Under the pieces are notes generated by a model. That model was given only the letters and a program-made list of their open reading frames with translations. It was not told the DNA's origin and ran no database searches. The translations under genes and the position numbers were made by a program. 64,000 bases of DNA from Cepaea nemoralis (taxonomy: Eukaryota; Mollusca; Gastropoda; Stylommatophora; Helicidae): NCBI GenBank assembly GCA_014155875.1, contig JACEFZ010024517.1:70001-134000 (forward strand). The letters run 5' to 3'. Shown piece after piece: positions 40,795 to 53,352 of the stretch. Numbering within the stretch: position 1 is the first letter of the stretch; every line of letters starts with the position of its first letter.

Positions 40795-42170
40795 ATGACT
40801 TTGTGAGGTCGATGAAGGTAATAAACAGTGGTTGATACTGTTCACGGTAGTTTTCTTGCATTTGTCGAAATGAGAATATCATATCAATGGTAGACCGGTT
40901 ATGTTGGAAACCACACTGTGATTCGGGGTAGTCTTGATCTCCCAGGACTTGAAGTCTGTGCTAAACAATTCTGGCAAATACTTTCTCAACAATACACAGA
41001 AGTGAGATATCCCTATAGTTGTTACAGAAACTCCAATCGCCCTTGTTCTTGTACAGTGTTATGATGCTTGAATATTTGAAATCCTGTGGGACGTGTCTTT
41101 CTCGCCAGCATAGCTCTATTAGCTGGTGGATCTGTAGAGTGAGTGTGTCTTGCCCACCCCTGATAACCTCTATTGGAATCTCATTCCTACTTGGAGCCTT
41201 GCCAGATGCAAGTTCATTTATAGCACACTTAACTTCAGTTATGGTGGGAAGTGTGTCTAGGTGGTCAAGGGACGGCAGGGCCTCTATGGCATTGAGGGCA
41301 TCATCCGCTAGTTTGGTCTCACTTGAGTAAAGCTCCAAATAGTGCTCAACCCATCTATCCATCTGCTGTTTCTTATCAGTGATGATTTCTCTAGTCAAGA
41401 TTATCTGTGGTGCACTTCTGTTGATCATTGGACCACAGACTTTCTTTATCGCTTCATACATGCATTTTGAATGGACTCACATAACTTGATAAAGTAATCA
41501 TTTGCACACTATCTAGCAGCCTTTTGCACATCCTTCCAAGCTTTATTCAGCTTACTGAGAGTGTTTCGTCTTGTTCTTTCATTGTTTCTTAAGAGAGCTA
41601 TCTTAATTTTATCAATCAAGCGCTGCAGTGTCTGGCTGTTTGCCGCAAACCAGTCCTGCCTCTTATGATCCACAATGCCCTAAACCCCTACAGCTGCTGT
41701 ATAATGAGTTTTACTTAAGTTTACCCCCCTTTTCACTTACTGTACAATTTTCTGATGTATCAGTGAAAGCGTTTTCAAGTTGTTGTTAGGACTCAAAGCA
41801 TTTATCAGGATCGTGGGTGACAATAATATTAATTCTTTGGCTAGATTAGTGTATAGCTGTGTAGGTTCTCTTTGATCTCAGTCTAACCCTTGCAACAACC
41901 AAAGAATGATCCTTATAACAGTCAGCACTTTCGTAACTTCGAGTTAATGATGTTTGGTTCAGGAGTTGTCTCCGTGTGAAATGAAGTCCAGCTGATGCCA
42001 ATGGTCGGATTTTGTTTTTCTCACATAGTCAATATTCGTCAAGTCATTGGAAAATCCTGGATACATGGTTCTTACGTTCCAGGTTGTTATTCTTCTAAGG
42101 CATGTATCATTTCTGTTGTGATGTTGTCTGGACCCGATGTCAAGCCAGTTTTTATATGGTTAAGAGCATT
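40795..42170 (-). mobile_element. LINE with deleted endonuclease and truncated RT
   Basis: Minus strand: an endonuclease start TTWNVRTMYPG near 42080 jumps, after an internal deletion, to the end of the endonuclease (SYESADCYKDHSLVVARVRL). The linker DHKRQDWFAANSQTLQRLI and the RT N-terminus follow (MYEAIKKVCGPMINRSAP, NELASGKAPSRNEIPIEVIR, then YPESQCGF near 40920). It stops at motif A. It belongs to the same family as the plus-strand LINE at 43903-46217. Confidence 0.8.
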
Positions 42171-42439
42171 CTGACCTTCCATCTTCAACATTGATTGTCC
42201 TTCATTATTATTCCGAATACGATGCTGTTCTTGTACCATCATAAAGGTCTTTCATATAATCTAACCAGCATCATCTCAACTCATCTCATCATGTTCCTCT
42301 TGTACCTTACTGTGTGGATGTGAAGTATAAACATCGTGAGAGAGTCCGATTATTGATTAAGCCATGAAGATCGCCATTAAAACTAACCTACCTTATAAAG
42401 AGGATATGAGGCAATACTAGGCCACCAATTAACTCACAA
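42171..42439. other. Unassigned sequence
   Basis: Likely LINE-flanking DNA; no motif recognised. Confidence 0.3.
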
Positions 42440-43322
42440 AAAGCGACAAAACGCAACTGGAAGTCCAACGAAGGACTTGCAATCAAAGCTCAACAACATG
42501 GAGGAAGAAAAAATAAAAGATGCACGAGACCCAGATAACAGCCGCTCAGAGCATCTTGGACGAAACGAAGCAAGTTCAGCAGAAGATTGAACAGGATGTC
42601 GCTCGAATGGCTGCTATAAAGGAGGAGACAGAAGAAAGGCTATCAAGCATGGTAGAAGAATAAGACAAGACGCAAGAAGCACGGATAACGACCGTTCAGC
42701 GCATCGTGGACGAAATGAAGCAAGTTCAAAAGAAGATTGAGCAGGATGTCGCGCGAATGACTGCTATAAAGGCTGAAACTGAAGAACAGCTATCAAAAAT
42801 ACAAGATATGAAAGCAAGGACAGAAGATACTCCACAAGAGATATTAACACTGCTCAAGACCCAGACAGCCACACCCGAACCAGAAGATGCAAGAACACAG
42901 ACAGAAGAAGAAGCAACAGAGAAAGTACGATATCGCTCCCCACCACGATCGAACTGGCGAACCGCCCACAACACACGAAATCAAGGAAGACCAAGACGAC
43001 GCCCAAACGATCACAATTACTGGAGCATAAAGAACGAGAGGTAAAGCTCCCTAAAGGAAACAGCACCATATGAGGGGTGGGTACACAACAACTGCAAGCC
43101 CCAACAAGTGCGCGACTCTGTCCAGACATGAAAATCCTCATCAGGAAAGTAACGAACGCAATCAACCCATCAGAAGCCGGAAGCTGACAACAAGCAACCC
43201 AAAGTCCGAAAGACAAACTACAAGCTACACCATAAACACCCGTACATAGCCAAGTCGAAAACTCGAAGGCTGAAAGGGAGTACTCGTACCAAAAATTGGA
43301 TTGGATTGGATTGGATTGGATT
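42440..43322 (+). other. Element with duplicated coiled-coil ORF and ATTGG-repeat tail
   Basis: An internal tandem duplication of about 155 bp (42525-42665 and 42685-42815) encodes KQVQKKIEQDVARM-type coiled coil. The open stretch 42706-43044 (112 codons) has the coiled coil, then an acidic linker, then a basic RGRPRRRPND tail. The segment ends in (ATTGG)5 at 43297-43321, which abuts the 3' part of a minus-strand LINE. It could be a LINE ORF1 or a non-autonomous retroelement; the family is not recognised. Confidence 0.4.
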
Positions 43323-43891
43323 ATTGGCTTCATGTATTGATATTCCCATGGACTCTGCTATCCCCTCCGTCCAACGTTTACGTGGTCGGCCTCTGCCTCT
43401 GTTTCCATCTGGTCTGTACATCATTGCTTGTTGTGGTATGCCGTTGGATGGTAATCTACTTGCATGGCCAAACTTTTGACTTGCTGCTTTCTAATAAAAT
43501 CTAGTGCTGCTATAACCCCCACTTTAGTCCTGATTTCTTCATTTCTGATCTTATTTCTTCTTGATACGTTGAGTATTCTTCTTAGGAATATCATTTATGT
43601 TGTGATTTTTCTTTTCTCTTTTTCTGTGATTGTCCAGGTTTGGTATTGGTAGCATAGAGTTGGTAGGAAGAGTGTGTTGTAAAGTGCTTTCTTAGTAGTT
43701 ATTGATACATGTTTGTTCTTTAGTATTGGTGCCATTTGTCCAATGAGTTGGTTTGCTTTATTGCACCTATTTTCTATCTCGTCTTCTGATCTGCCATTTG
43801 ATGATATTATACTTCCTAGGTACTTGAAACGCTTTACTTGATTCAAGGGATGTTCTTTTAAGTGAATTGTTGTTGTTGTTTCTTCTTTAGT
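43323..43891 (-). mobile_element. Outer LINE, C-terminal part (split by nested LINE)
   Basis: The minus strand encodes PLNQVKRFKYLGSIISSNGR, then EIENRCNKANQLIGQMAPIL and ALYNTLFLPTLCYQYQTWTI. It ends with the GNRGRGRPRKRWTEGIAESM region. It continues the RT whose N-terminal part is at 46229-47300. Confidence 0.85.
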
Positions 43892-43902
43892 TATAGTCAT
43901 TA
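43892..43902. repeat. 11-bp target-site duplication, left (TATAGTCATTA)
   Basis: It matches 46218-46228 exactly; the plus-strand LINE lies between them. Confidence 0.85.
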
Positions 43903-46217
43903 AAATGATAAATGGAGTAAACTTAAGGAAACTATTTATAAAACAGCGGTAGGGGTTTACGGCACTGTGGATCATAAGAGGCAGGACTGGTTTGCGGCAA
44001 ACAGCCAGATACTGCAGCCCTTGATCATTAAAAAGAAGATAGCTCTCTTAAGAAACAAGGAAAGACCAACGCGTAACACTCTGAGTGAGCTTAAGCAAGC
44101 GAGGAAGGATGTGCAAAAGGCTGCCAGGCAGTGTGCGAATGACTATTGGATCAAGTTATGTGAGTCCATTCAAATCGCAAGTAATAAACATCAGAAGCAT
44201 GTAAGAAGGGATAAAGAAAGCCTGTGGTTGAATGATCAAAAGAAGTGCACCGCTGAAAAACTTGACTGGAGAAATCATCACTGATAAGAAACAGCAGATG
44301 GATAGATGGGTCGAGCACTATTTAGAGCTTTACTCAAGTGAGACCAAGCTAGCGGATGATGCCCTCAACGCCATAGAGGCTCTGCCAACTCTTGACCACC
44401 TGGACACACTTCCCACCATAACAGAAGTTAAGTGTGATATAAATGAACTTGCGTCTGGCAAGGCTCCAGGTAAGGATGGGATTCCAATAGAGGTAATCAG
44501 GAGTGGGCAAGACACACTCACTCTACAGATCCACCAGCTAATAGAACTATGCTGGCGAGAAGGACAAGTCCCACAGGATTTCAAAGATTCAAACATCATA
44601 ACGCTGTACAAGAACAAGGGCGATCGGAGTGACTGTAACAACTATAGGGGTATCTCACTTCTGTGTATTGTTGGAAAAGTATTTGCCAGAATTGTTCTGC
44701 GCAGACTTCATGTCCTGGGAGATCAAGTCTACCCAGAATCACAGTGCGGCTTCCGTCAGAACCAGTCTACCATTGATATGATATTCTCATTGCGACAGAT
44801 GCAAGAAAAATGCCGGGAACAAAATCAGCCACTGTTTATTGCCTTCATCGACCTCACAAAGGCATTCGATTTGGTCAGTCGTGAGGATCTGTTCAAAGCA
44901 CTAAAGAAGATTGGCTGTCCACCAACTCTTCTGTCCATTGTGAAATCATTCCACACAGGCATGAAGGGTATAATCAAATTTGATGGCTCAACTTCAGAAG
45001 AGTTTGAAATCAAGAGTGGAGTTAAGCAAGGTTGTGTACTATCCCCCACCCTCTTTGGGATATACTTTACACTTCTACTGAAATATGCCTTTCGTGATCA
45101 GGATGGTGGTATATACATTCACTCACGCTCAGATGGCGGCCTCTATAATGCTCACAGATTGAAGGCCAAGACCAAAATTAGGAGGGTACTAATCAGAGAG
45201 TTGCTTTTGTTTTTTGCGGATGATGCTGCAGATTACGACCCACTCTGAGGAAGAATTACAACATCTACTATCTGCATTCTCCAATGCTTGTTCTGAATTT
45301 GGTTTAACAATTAACAAAAAGAAGACACAGATTATGTCACAAGGTGCACATGGTGTACCATCAATCTTTATTGACGACGCCGAACTGGAGATAGTAGACC
45401 ATTTTACATATCTAGGAATCAGAGGTAAATAGCAAATTATCCCTCGATCAGGAAATCAACATCAGGATTGGCAAGGCAGCAACAACAATGAACATGTTAG
45501 CAAAAAGAGTCTGGGAGAACAGGAAGCTTACTGCCAAAACAAAAGTCCTCGTCTACCAAGCCTGTGTCCTTAGTACTCTTCTTTATGGCAGTGAAACCTG
45601 GACAACTTACTCACGCCAAGAGAAACGTTTAAACAGCTTTCATATGCGGTGTCTGCGAAGAATACTTGGTATTAAGTGGCAAGACAAAATCACAAATACT
45701 GAAGTATTGGAAAGATCAGGTTGTGTGACGGTGTATTCCATGCTCAGTCTTCGTAGACTTAGATGGATAGGACATGTTAGGAGGATGGATGATGGTAGAA
45801 TACCAAAGGACATCTTTTTTGGTGAATTACAGACAGGTAGGAGATCTCGGTCGGCCTCTACTACGATACAAAGATGTGTGTAAGTGGGACATGATTGATA
45901 CAGGCATTGATAATGCACATTGGGAGCAAGTCGCCGCTGAACGTGTTGCATGGAGGGCAACTATCAGAAATGGAATAAAGACAAAGGAGAAAATGATTGC
46001 AGATAAAGCACACACAGAGCGTGAGAGACGTAAGATGGTGCACAATGGTGGAAATGACCATGTTTTCACATGCATCTACTGTGGGCAAACATTTGCAGCA
46101 AGAATTGGCCTTACCAGCCACACTCGCCACCGCCATAGGTCGTAGTTATTAAGCCTTTTTGAAGCACAATGTATCAAACTATCGTCTGTCAAGACGGAAA
46201 GGTGCCAATGACAATGA
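43903..46217 (+). mobile_element. Nested LINE, 5'-truncated, RT to 3' end
   Basis: A LINE lacking its endonuclease. The linker and RT run from 43967: GKAPGKDGIPIEVI; YKNKGDRSDCNNYRGISLL; QCGFRQNQSTIDMIF; motif A FIAFIDLTKAFDLVSRED; motif B GVKQGCVLSPTLFG; catalytic FFADDAA at 45211-45231. A frameshift follows at once, then LTINKKKTQIM, LLYGSETWTTYSRQEKRLNS, WIGHVRRMDDGRIPKDIF. The C-terminal finger CIYCGQTFAARIGLTSHTRH and a 3' UTR close it. A second frameshift lies near 45425. It is inserted in, and opposite to, another LINE, with an 11-bp duplication. Confidence 0.9.
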
Positions 46218-46228
46218 TATAGTCATTA
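46218..46228. repeat. 11-bp target-site duplication, right (TATAGTCATTA)
   Basis: Identical to 43892-43902. Confidence 0.85.
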
Positions 46229-47300
46229 TCTCTGTTTTGCTTGTGCTAATTTTCATGTTATGTACCCTACACATTACATTTAGACTATTCATGTGGTCTT
46301 GTAATTCAGCTTCTGATTTTGCTTTTAGTGCTTGGTCGTCTACAAACAGGAGTTCTCTAATGGTTAGATTTGCAGATGGTTCTTCTGTGTTCTCGACATG
46401 CGGTGTTCATGCGGTCTATGTGTGGCTGGTTTCTTTACAAATGTTGTCTATATATGTTATGAAAAAAAAGAGGGGACAGGACACAATCTTGTCGTACTCC
46501 AGATTTTATGGTGAAGGGTTCTGAGTGTCTCACTATGCATTCATTGTTGTTGTATACGCTTCTACATAGGTTTGTTAGATGTGTACTCACTCCATATTGT
46601 TTAAGGATTTCCCACAGCTTTTTTCTATATACTCTATCAAATGCCTTTTCTTGGTCGACAAAGTCTAAGTAGAGGGTTTCATTGAATTCGATTGATTTTT
46701 CTATAAATTGTCTAAGAGCAAAAATGGCATCTGTGCATCCTTTGTTTTTCCTAAATCCAAGTTGTGTTTCGCTTAGTTAGGGTTCTATAGTAGTTCGTAG
46801 TCTTTTCTCAAGAATTTTGCAAAATATTTTCCCAGTATGACTCAAAAGGTCTCTGTATTGTCTGCAGTCTCTTTTGGTACCTTTGTTTTTCCAAATTTGG
46901 ATAATTATGGCGTTTCCCCAGTTTCGTGTTGTCTGTTGTTCTATCCTAACATAATCTGACCACGCTCATTAAATCTGATCTTTATCTGTTAAGATTTTGC
47001 CATGTTTCGTTCTTAGGCAACCCGTTGATGTATGTGTTCTTTATTTAGTGATGTCATTAATTTTTCTGTGCATTAATTTGGTATTCCAGGTGTTGTGTAG
47101 GTGTACTATGTCCCTGCAGATTTCTTTCGGATAAGCTTCTTTTGCCTCATTGCACAGTTTCTCATATTGTTCCAGTGAATATCTTCATATTTTTCATGGT
47201 TATTTGTGTTATGTCTTTTCATTTCCATGAGTTTTAAGATGTCTTCCGTCATCCATTTCTTAAGTCCAATCATCTGTATCCAGTAACACGGGGTATAAAA
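46229..47300 (-). mobile_element. Outer LINE, RT N-terminal part
   Basis: The minus strand encodes linker and RT: QLGFRKNKGCTDAIFALRQF, YLDFVDQEKAFDRVYRKKLW (motif A), RHSEPFTIKSGVRQDCVLSP (motif B), then SEAELQDHMNSLNVM and MKISTSKTEIMTI. The frame continues in 43891-43323 after the nested insertion. An internal stop follows QLGF upstream. Decayed. Confidence 0.85.
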
Positions 47301-47329
47301 GTGACTATTTAGTGTCCAGAAAATCATTG

Positions 47330-47998
47330 TACAGCATTTGCGATCTTTGTTTCCAGCAATGCATGGTACAATAGACACAATCTGTGTGTCCAGCAATGCA
47401 TGGTACAATAGACACAATCTGTGTGTCCAGCATTGCATGGTACAATACACATAATATTGGCGTCCAGAAATGGATGGTACAATAGACACAATATTGGTGT
47501 CCATAAATGCATGGTACGATAGACGCAATCTTGGTGTCCAGCAATGCATGGGACACAGTATACACCCCTTCACACAAAATGCACCCTCTTATTGTCCAGT
47601 AAACCGAGGTACAATAGGCACACTTCTGATGCTCAGAAAACGTTTGTACGATGACTATGACACCACGGCCCACCAATCTCAGGTACAATCCGCACAGGCT
47701 TAATGCCCACCAATCCCTGGTACAAAGGACACTGACCTAGTGCCCACTAACCGTGGTACAATGGACACAGACCTAATGTTCACTAACCGTGGTACAATGG
47801 ACACATATCTAATGTTGAGTAATCCCTGGTACAATGGGCACAGACCTAAAGTTCACCCATCCCTGGCACAATGGACACAGACTTAATGTCAATCAATCCC
47901 TTGTAAAGTGGACACATAAGTAATGTCCACCAGTCCCTGGTACAATGGAGACAGACCTAATGACGATTAATTCCTGGTACAATGGGGACAGACCTAAT
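47330..47998. repeat. 37-bp satellite, middle block
   Basis: About 17 copies of a unit around TGGTACAATAGACACAATCT / GTGTCCAGCAATGCA on the left, changing to CCTGGTACAATGGACACAGA / CCTAATGTCCACCAATC on the right. It ends exactly where the second Gmr1-type element begins. Confidence 0.85.
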
Positions 47999-48689
47999 GT
48001 GTGTGAACGTGGAGGTTCTCGTCCGGGTTTTTGAATCAATTGTAAGATAGAGCGAAGTGTGTAGAAATCAGACACTGTTTACGTGAGAGAGTATGAGCAT
48101 GCGTAGCTCATCACTGGTTGAACCAAAGGTTGAGCGTGAATTGTAAGATATAAGTGTAGGTGTGAACGTGATTTCATCATTAAAATAGAGATAGAAAGTG
48201 TGATTGTGTTACAGTTGCGAAAGAAAGAACACGTACAAGAGTTATGTAAAGCGAAAGAAAGCGTTTGCAAAGAAGTGACACTGAAATTGTATTCTGAACC
48301 GACGACACAACGACTAAACAAACATACTTGACAACATACAAACAAATCACATTTAGCTGACGACGCATACACCACATAACATATACACACTAATATTTCC
48401 TCTCTCCAAAAATAAACAGGTTTTTCATCCGAAATTGTACACTACAAAGGTCATTTTTCCTGGCTGCAGAAGACCAAGCAGCTTCTCTCTGGTGCAGTTT
48501 GCCAACATACATCCAGAGTTCCAAATTCCTGTATCACTTAAGTATTTTTCTTTTTATACATACTTTTTTACAGGTCCAGGCCTAAGTTGTATAATTATTT
48601 TGTAATTATTGTATTATATTCATATTGTATTTACTAACATTTGATAATTATTCTGTATAAATTCACTGTAACTAGATAGCAAAATTACC

Positions 48690-50140
48690 ATGTCTACGTT
48701 AGACGATTTCATTAAGTCCGGACTAAAATTAAATTTAACCGGAGACGAGTTAACAAAGTGGAGTGAGGTAAAATATGCAGAATATGTCCAGTTACAAGAA
48801 AAAGCTAGAGAAAGGGAAGACAGAGCTGCAGAAAGAGAGCTCAGAAAGTCAGAATTAGAGGCTAAGAAGACAGAAACAGAGGCAGAGCTCAGGAAGCCAG
48901 AGTTAGAGGCTAAAACCAAACAGTCAGAGTTAGAGGCTAAAACCAAACAGTCAGAGTTAGACGCAGAGGCTAGGAAGTCAGAGTTAGAGGCTAAGAAGTT
49001 AGAAACAGAGGCCGAGATAAGAAAAGCTGAGATTATTGCACAGAGCAAACGAGAAGAGCTTGAAATTACTGCACAGAGCAAACGAGAAGAACTGGAAATG
49101 AATGCAAAAAGCAAAAGAGAAGAGCTGGAAATGCAACTAAAGATTAAGCAGCTAGAGGCTGAAACATCATCAGAGAAAGAGTCTAAACAGTTAGAGACGA
49201 AAGAGAAAGATAATCAATATAAAAAGTACCAGGGTATCGTCAAAAATTTCGCTACTGGGGACTGCATCGCAGCATTCACCCAAAATTTTGAAACGATAAT
49301 GGAGCATTATCAGATCCCAGAGACAGAATGGAATATTATTTAATGAGAAGTTTATCTGGGGAACCTTTTAAAGTCAATGAGACCATCCCCAAAGACTTTA
49401 GGAAAGATTATCAGTATATAAAAGCCAAAATTATGGCACATTTCCTGTTAGATGAAAGCAGGCTACAGGGAACAGTTTAGTAAGTTAGCTCCAAAACCAA
49501 AACAAACGTTCTCTGACTACATTTCAGTAGTACAGGATGCATTTAGTAAATATCTAGCATCAGCTAAAGTAAATGACAATTTTAATAAACTGAAAGATTT
49601 GATTCTAAGAGACAAAGTCATCTCGTCTCTACCACCTCCTTTTTCGAAATTCTTACTAGAGTGTGAATGTGAGAGTGTGCAACAAATAGAAAAGCGTGGG
49701 TCGGCGTACTTTACGGCTAATAAACATTGTTTCGCTAGTGTACTGACAGACACAATTTGTAGCAGCCGCTACCTATGATAGGTCAAAACCAAGTACCCAT
49801 AACAGGCATAAAACCTTCAGGCAACCTATGAGCAAGAACTACCAATGCAATATTGTAATTTACAACACAATGAAAAGTGAGATGTGTGACAAAAACCCTG
49901 GGTATCTCACATATTTGCAAAACTATATAGACAAGCAAGACAGTAGAGAGGAAAAGCTACAAACATTCGACCAAATGCTTTCTTTGCAAAGCGTACGTCC
50001 ACTGGCGCCATGCTTGTAAGGGAAAGCAAATGACCAGAAAAGCCAACGCAGCATTGTTCGATAGCTCTTCCTCTGATGAAGAACTTGTAGAAGATCAACC
50101 TGTTAATGCAGCAGAGTCCATTGATGTTTTCCACCTGTAA
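48690..50140 (+). pseudogene. Gag of copy 2
   Basis: MSTLDDFIKSGLKLNLTGDE starts a 217-codon open stretch. It has a long coiled coil built of repeated KQSELEAKT / KSELEAKK segments and three REELE repeats. The capsid-like KYQGIVKNFATGDCIAAF follows. After a frameshift near 49343 the rest (TFSDYISVVQDAFSKYL; FSKFLLECECESVQQ) is readable to about 50140. The zinc knuckle is damaged (CKAYVHWRHAC in place of the C-X2-C-X4-H-X4-C of copy 1). Confidence 0.8.
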
Positions 50141-50164
50141 AAATGTACCACCTGCAACCGCTTT

Positions 50165-50760
50165 CATGAAGATGGCATGTTAACTTGCGGCCACTCCATA
50201 CCTATTGCAAATGAGGAAGCCAATTTGGTGATAGACTCCAAAGGAAAGCTCAATATTCATCATGGTTATGTGAACGGCAAAGTAGCCACAGTTTTACGCT
50301 ATAGCGGGTGCACTCTTATCGGTTTAAAGAGACACTTTACTTTACCTGCAGATTACACAGGCAAACATGTAACATGCAGAACTTTCTCAGGTAACATTGA
50401 GAAATACCCGCTTGCATGGGCATTTATTGAAACACCATTCCTAACGAGGCAAGGTTAATGCGCAGCATTATCTAACCCATGTTGTGATATTATTGTTGGT
50501 AACCTGCCGGAAGTGAATGATATGCCGCATGATTGTATAACATCTTCGTGTGAATGTAGTGTGTCGAATGCAGTGACTAGATCAGCTGCAGAAATGCAAG
50601 CTCAAACTAACCAAACTGAGACTTTAGAATTGTTAATTCCAGTCATAACACCTCTTAAGACCATGAGGGAATATTGTGTAACAGCCCAAAAGGCCGATAT
50701 CTCATTGGCATAATATTTTAAACTTGTAGGCCAAAAGCCAAAACAAACAAAGAATGCTAG
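50165..50760 (+). pseudogene. Protease region of copy 2
   Basis: It encodes GKVATVLRYSGCTLIGLKRH: the catalytic Asp of the DSG triad in copy 1 is Tyr here, so it would be inactive even if the frame were intact. TCRTFSGNIEKYPLAWAF and the linker follow, with stops. Confidence 0.75.
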
Positions 50761-50799
50761 ATGGCACTTTGACTTGAATGTGGTATCTTAACAAGGTAT

Positions 50800-53352
50800 T
50801 ACACTAAAGATGCCAAGACCATTGCGCAAACGGTGTTGCCAACCGAACACCGCAAAAAAGCATTGCAACTAGCACATGACATACCTTTTGCAGGGCATAT
50901 AACCTATGCCAAAACCAGAGCAAAGACTACGGGCACAGTTCTACTGGCCTAAGTTCTGCAGTGATATTAAACAGTACTGCAGATCATGTGACATCTGCCA
51001 GAAACTTGTAAAAAAAGGGAAACACCCTCAGGGAGAACTGCAAGTAATAGGTCTTGCCAGTAGACCATTTGAGAAAATTTCGGTAGACATCGTAGGTCCT
51101 TTAAACCATATAATATCAAAAGACAATAGATTCATTCTAACTGTCATTGATGTATGTAGTAGATGGCCTGAAGCGATTCCGCTTAAAAATATTACATCTA
51201 AAGACGTAATCGAAGTTTTCTTCCACTATTTTCGCAGAGAATAGGGTTATCCTGATACGATACTATCAGATAGGGGAAGCCAGTTTATCTCTGCTGCCAA
51301 TCAAGCCTTTACTAAAATGTTAGGTGCTAACACAGTGCTTTAATAGCCCATATCACCCTCATTCAACGGGGATAATAGAGAAATTGAACGGTGACCTCAA
51401 ACACATGTTGGCGAAAGTCACCCAGGAACACCCAAATGACTGGGACACCTGTCTACCTGCCATACCTTTCGCTTATCGAGAGGTACCTCACTCTAGCACA
51501 GGGTGTTCACCATTTGAGCTAGTATATGGCATTAAACCACGCGGCCCATTGTTAATTTATCACTCTTTGTTAACTGAATTAGAAAATGATCATTAAAGCA
51601 TTGTCACCATATGAACATGTAACAACTTTACTGTGACAGGATCATGAGATCCTGCATATTAGCAAAAGAATCATTGAGACAATCATGGTTCCTATCTATA
51701 AGAGAGTAGTGCAAACAGAGTGAAATAGGAACAATAACACTGACACCTGACAGGAACGTACTATTACTGTTGCCCAGTGACAAACATCTTCTGACAGATT
51801 CATGGCAAGGACCGTTTATAGTACTGAGACAAATTTCGACAGTGGACTATCAAATTGCCATAAACAACAAACACAAAATATTCCACATTAACATGTTAAG
51901 ACCTTACTACAACAGAGACGAAGACCAAGACGAAACTGCAGCAAGCACGACCATAGTGGACCACAAAGACTCAGACGACAACGAAGAAGTACCAATTCCA
52001 GCACTTGGCACGATAGACACATTACAAGACATAAAACTATCTCATCTTTCTCAGACTGAGATCGACAACTGCGGACAGCTGTTAGAAGAATATAAGTCCA
52101 TCTTTTCCAATCATCCAGGACAGACAGATTTAGTACAACATCATATCATATTGACGAGTCATTTACCAATAAAATCCAGACCGTATTCGATACCCATACA
52201 CTAGAAGGCCAAGTTACATCAGGAAATTTTGGAACTAGAGACAAACAAAATCATTAGAAGATCACAATGACAGTATTCTTCTCCTATAGTGATTGTGAAA
52301 AAAGAAGGACAACTCAATACGCCTATGCGTGGATTACAGGAAACTTAATGCTATAACACAGTTAGATTTAGAACCCATGGTTAAGTGTGAAGACATACTG
52401 ACGGAGATGACACATGACCAATACTTTACAAAACTTGACATGACGAAAGGTTATTGGCAAATACCGATGACGGACAGTTCCATACACTTGACAGCTTTTG
52501 CCACACCTTGGGGATTATACGAATGGCTTAAACTACCATTCAGACTAGTCAATGCCCCAGCAACATTCGTACGAATGACACGACTGCTGCTAGCAGACAT
52601 ACCTAATATACTTGCATACATGGACGATATCTGTGTACATACTAGGACAATGACAGAACACCTGACAACACTCCGACAAACATTTGACCGCATTAAACAG
52701 CACGGCCTAACAGTAAAACCATCCAAGCGCCTATCACGAAATTACATTTCTTGGCTATAAAGTTTGTAATGGATTTGTCACCACAGATGACAATATTGTA
52801 TCCAAGATTCTAAAATTGTTGCTTCCGACAACCAAAAAGGAAATATTGAGTATGGTGGGTCTACTCAATTATCACAGACGATTTATTCCTGATTTTGCTG
52901 GTTTGACAGAAAGTTTTACAAATTTACTAACCAAAGACAAACCAAATAAAATTGTAAACAGCGAGTGCCTGAGACCTGCATTTACACAGTTTTGTCATAC
53001 TTTTCATCTAATCCTATCTTTAAACTTCCAAATTTTGATATTTCTTTCAGATTGAGGACTGACGCAAGCTCCTTAATTGGAGGCTTTGGCATTAATTTTT
53101 TTCATTAGGAGATTATCTACATATTTATTAGGTCGTCATGTCATCATAAAGACTGACAACAATCCACTATTCATTATTAGGACAGGGACACCAACAAACA
53201 ACCGAATAGCAACATGGTCTTTACTGTTCCAAGACTTCAGTTTTGAAGTGAGGCACATCAGCGGTACACAAAATACGATTGCAGATTTGCTCTCCATATG
53301 TCCACCTCAAACGTCCGAAAATAGGCTATCTAGGCCTGAGCGCACAGATTAA
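50800..53352 (+). pseudogene. Integrase-RT-RNase H of copy 2, decayed
   Basis: Integrase: CRSCDICQKLVKKGKHP, SVDIVGPLNHI, ILSDRGSQF and GIIEKLNGDLKHML, broken by frameshifts near 51240 and 51330. RT: MDYRKLNAITQLDLEPM, FTKLDMTKGYWQIPM, catalytic AYMDDICVHT near 52615. Then frame changes near 52735. In RNase H the stretch between RTDASS and MEALALIFF is deleted, and TDNNPLFII with HISGTQNTIADLL remain. Domain order is identical to copy 1. Confidence 0.85.
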
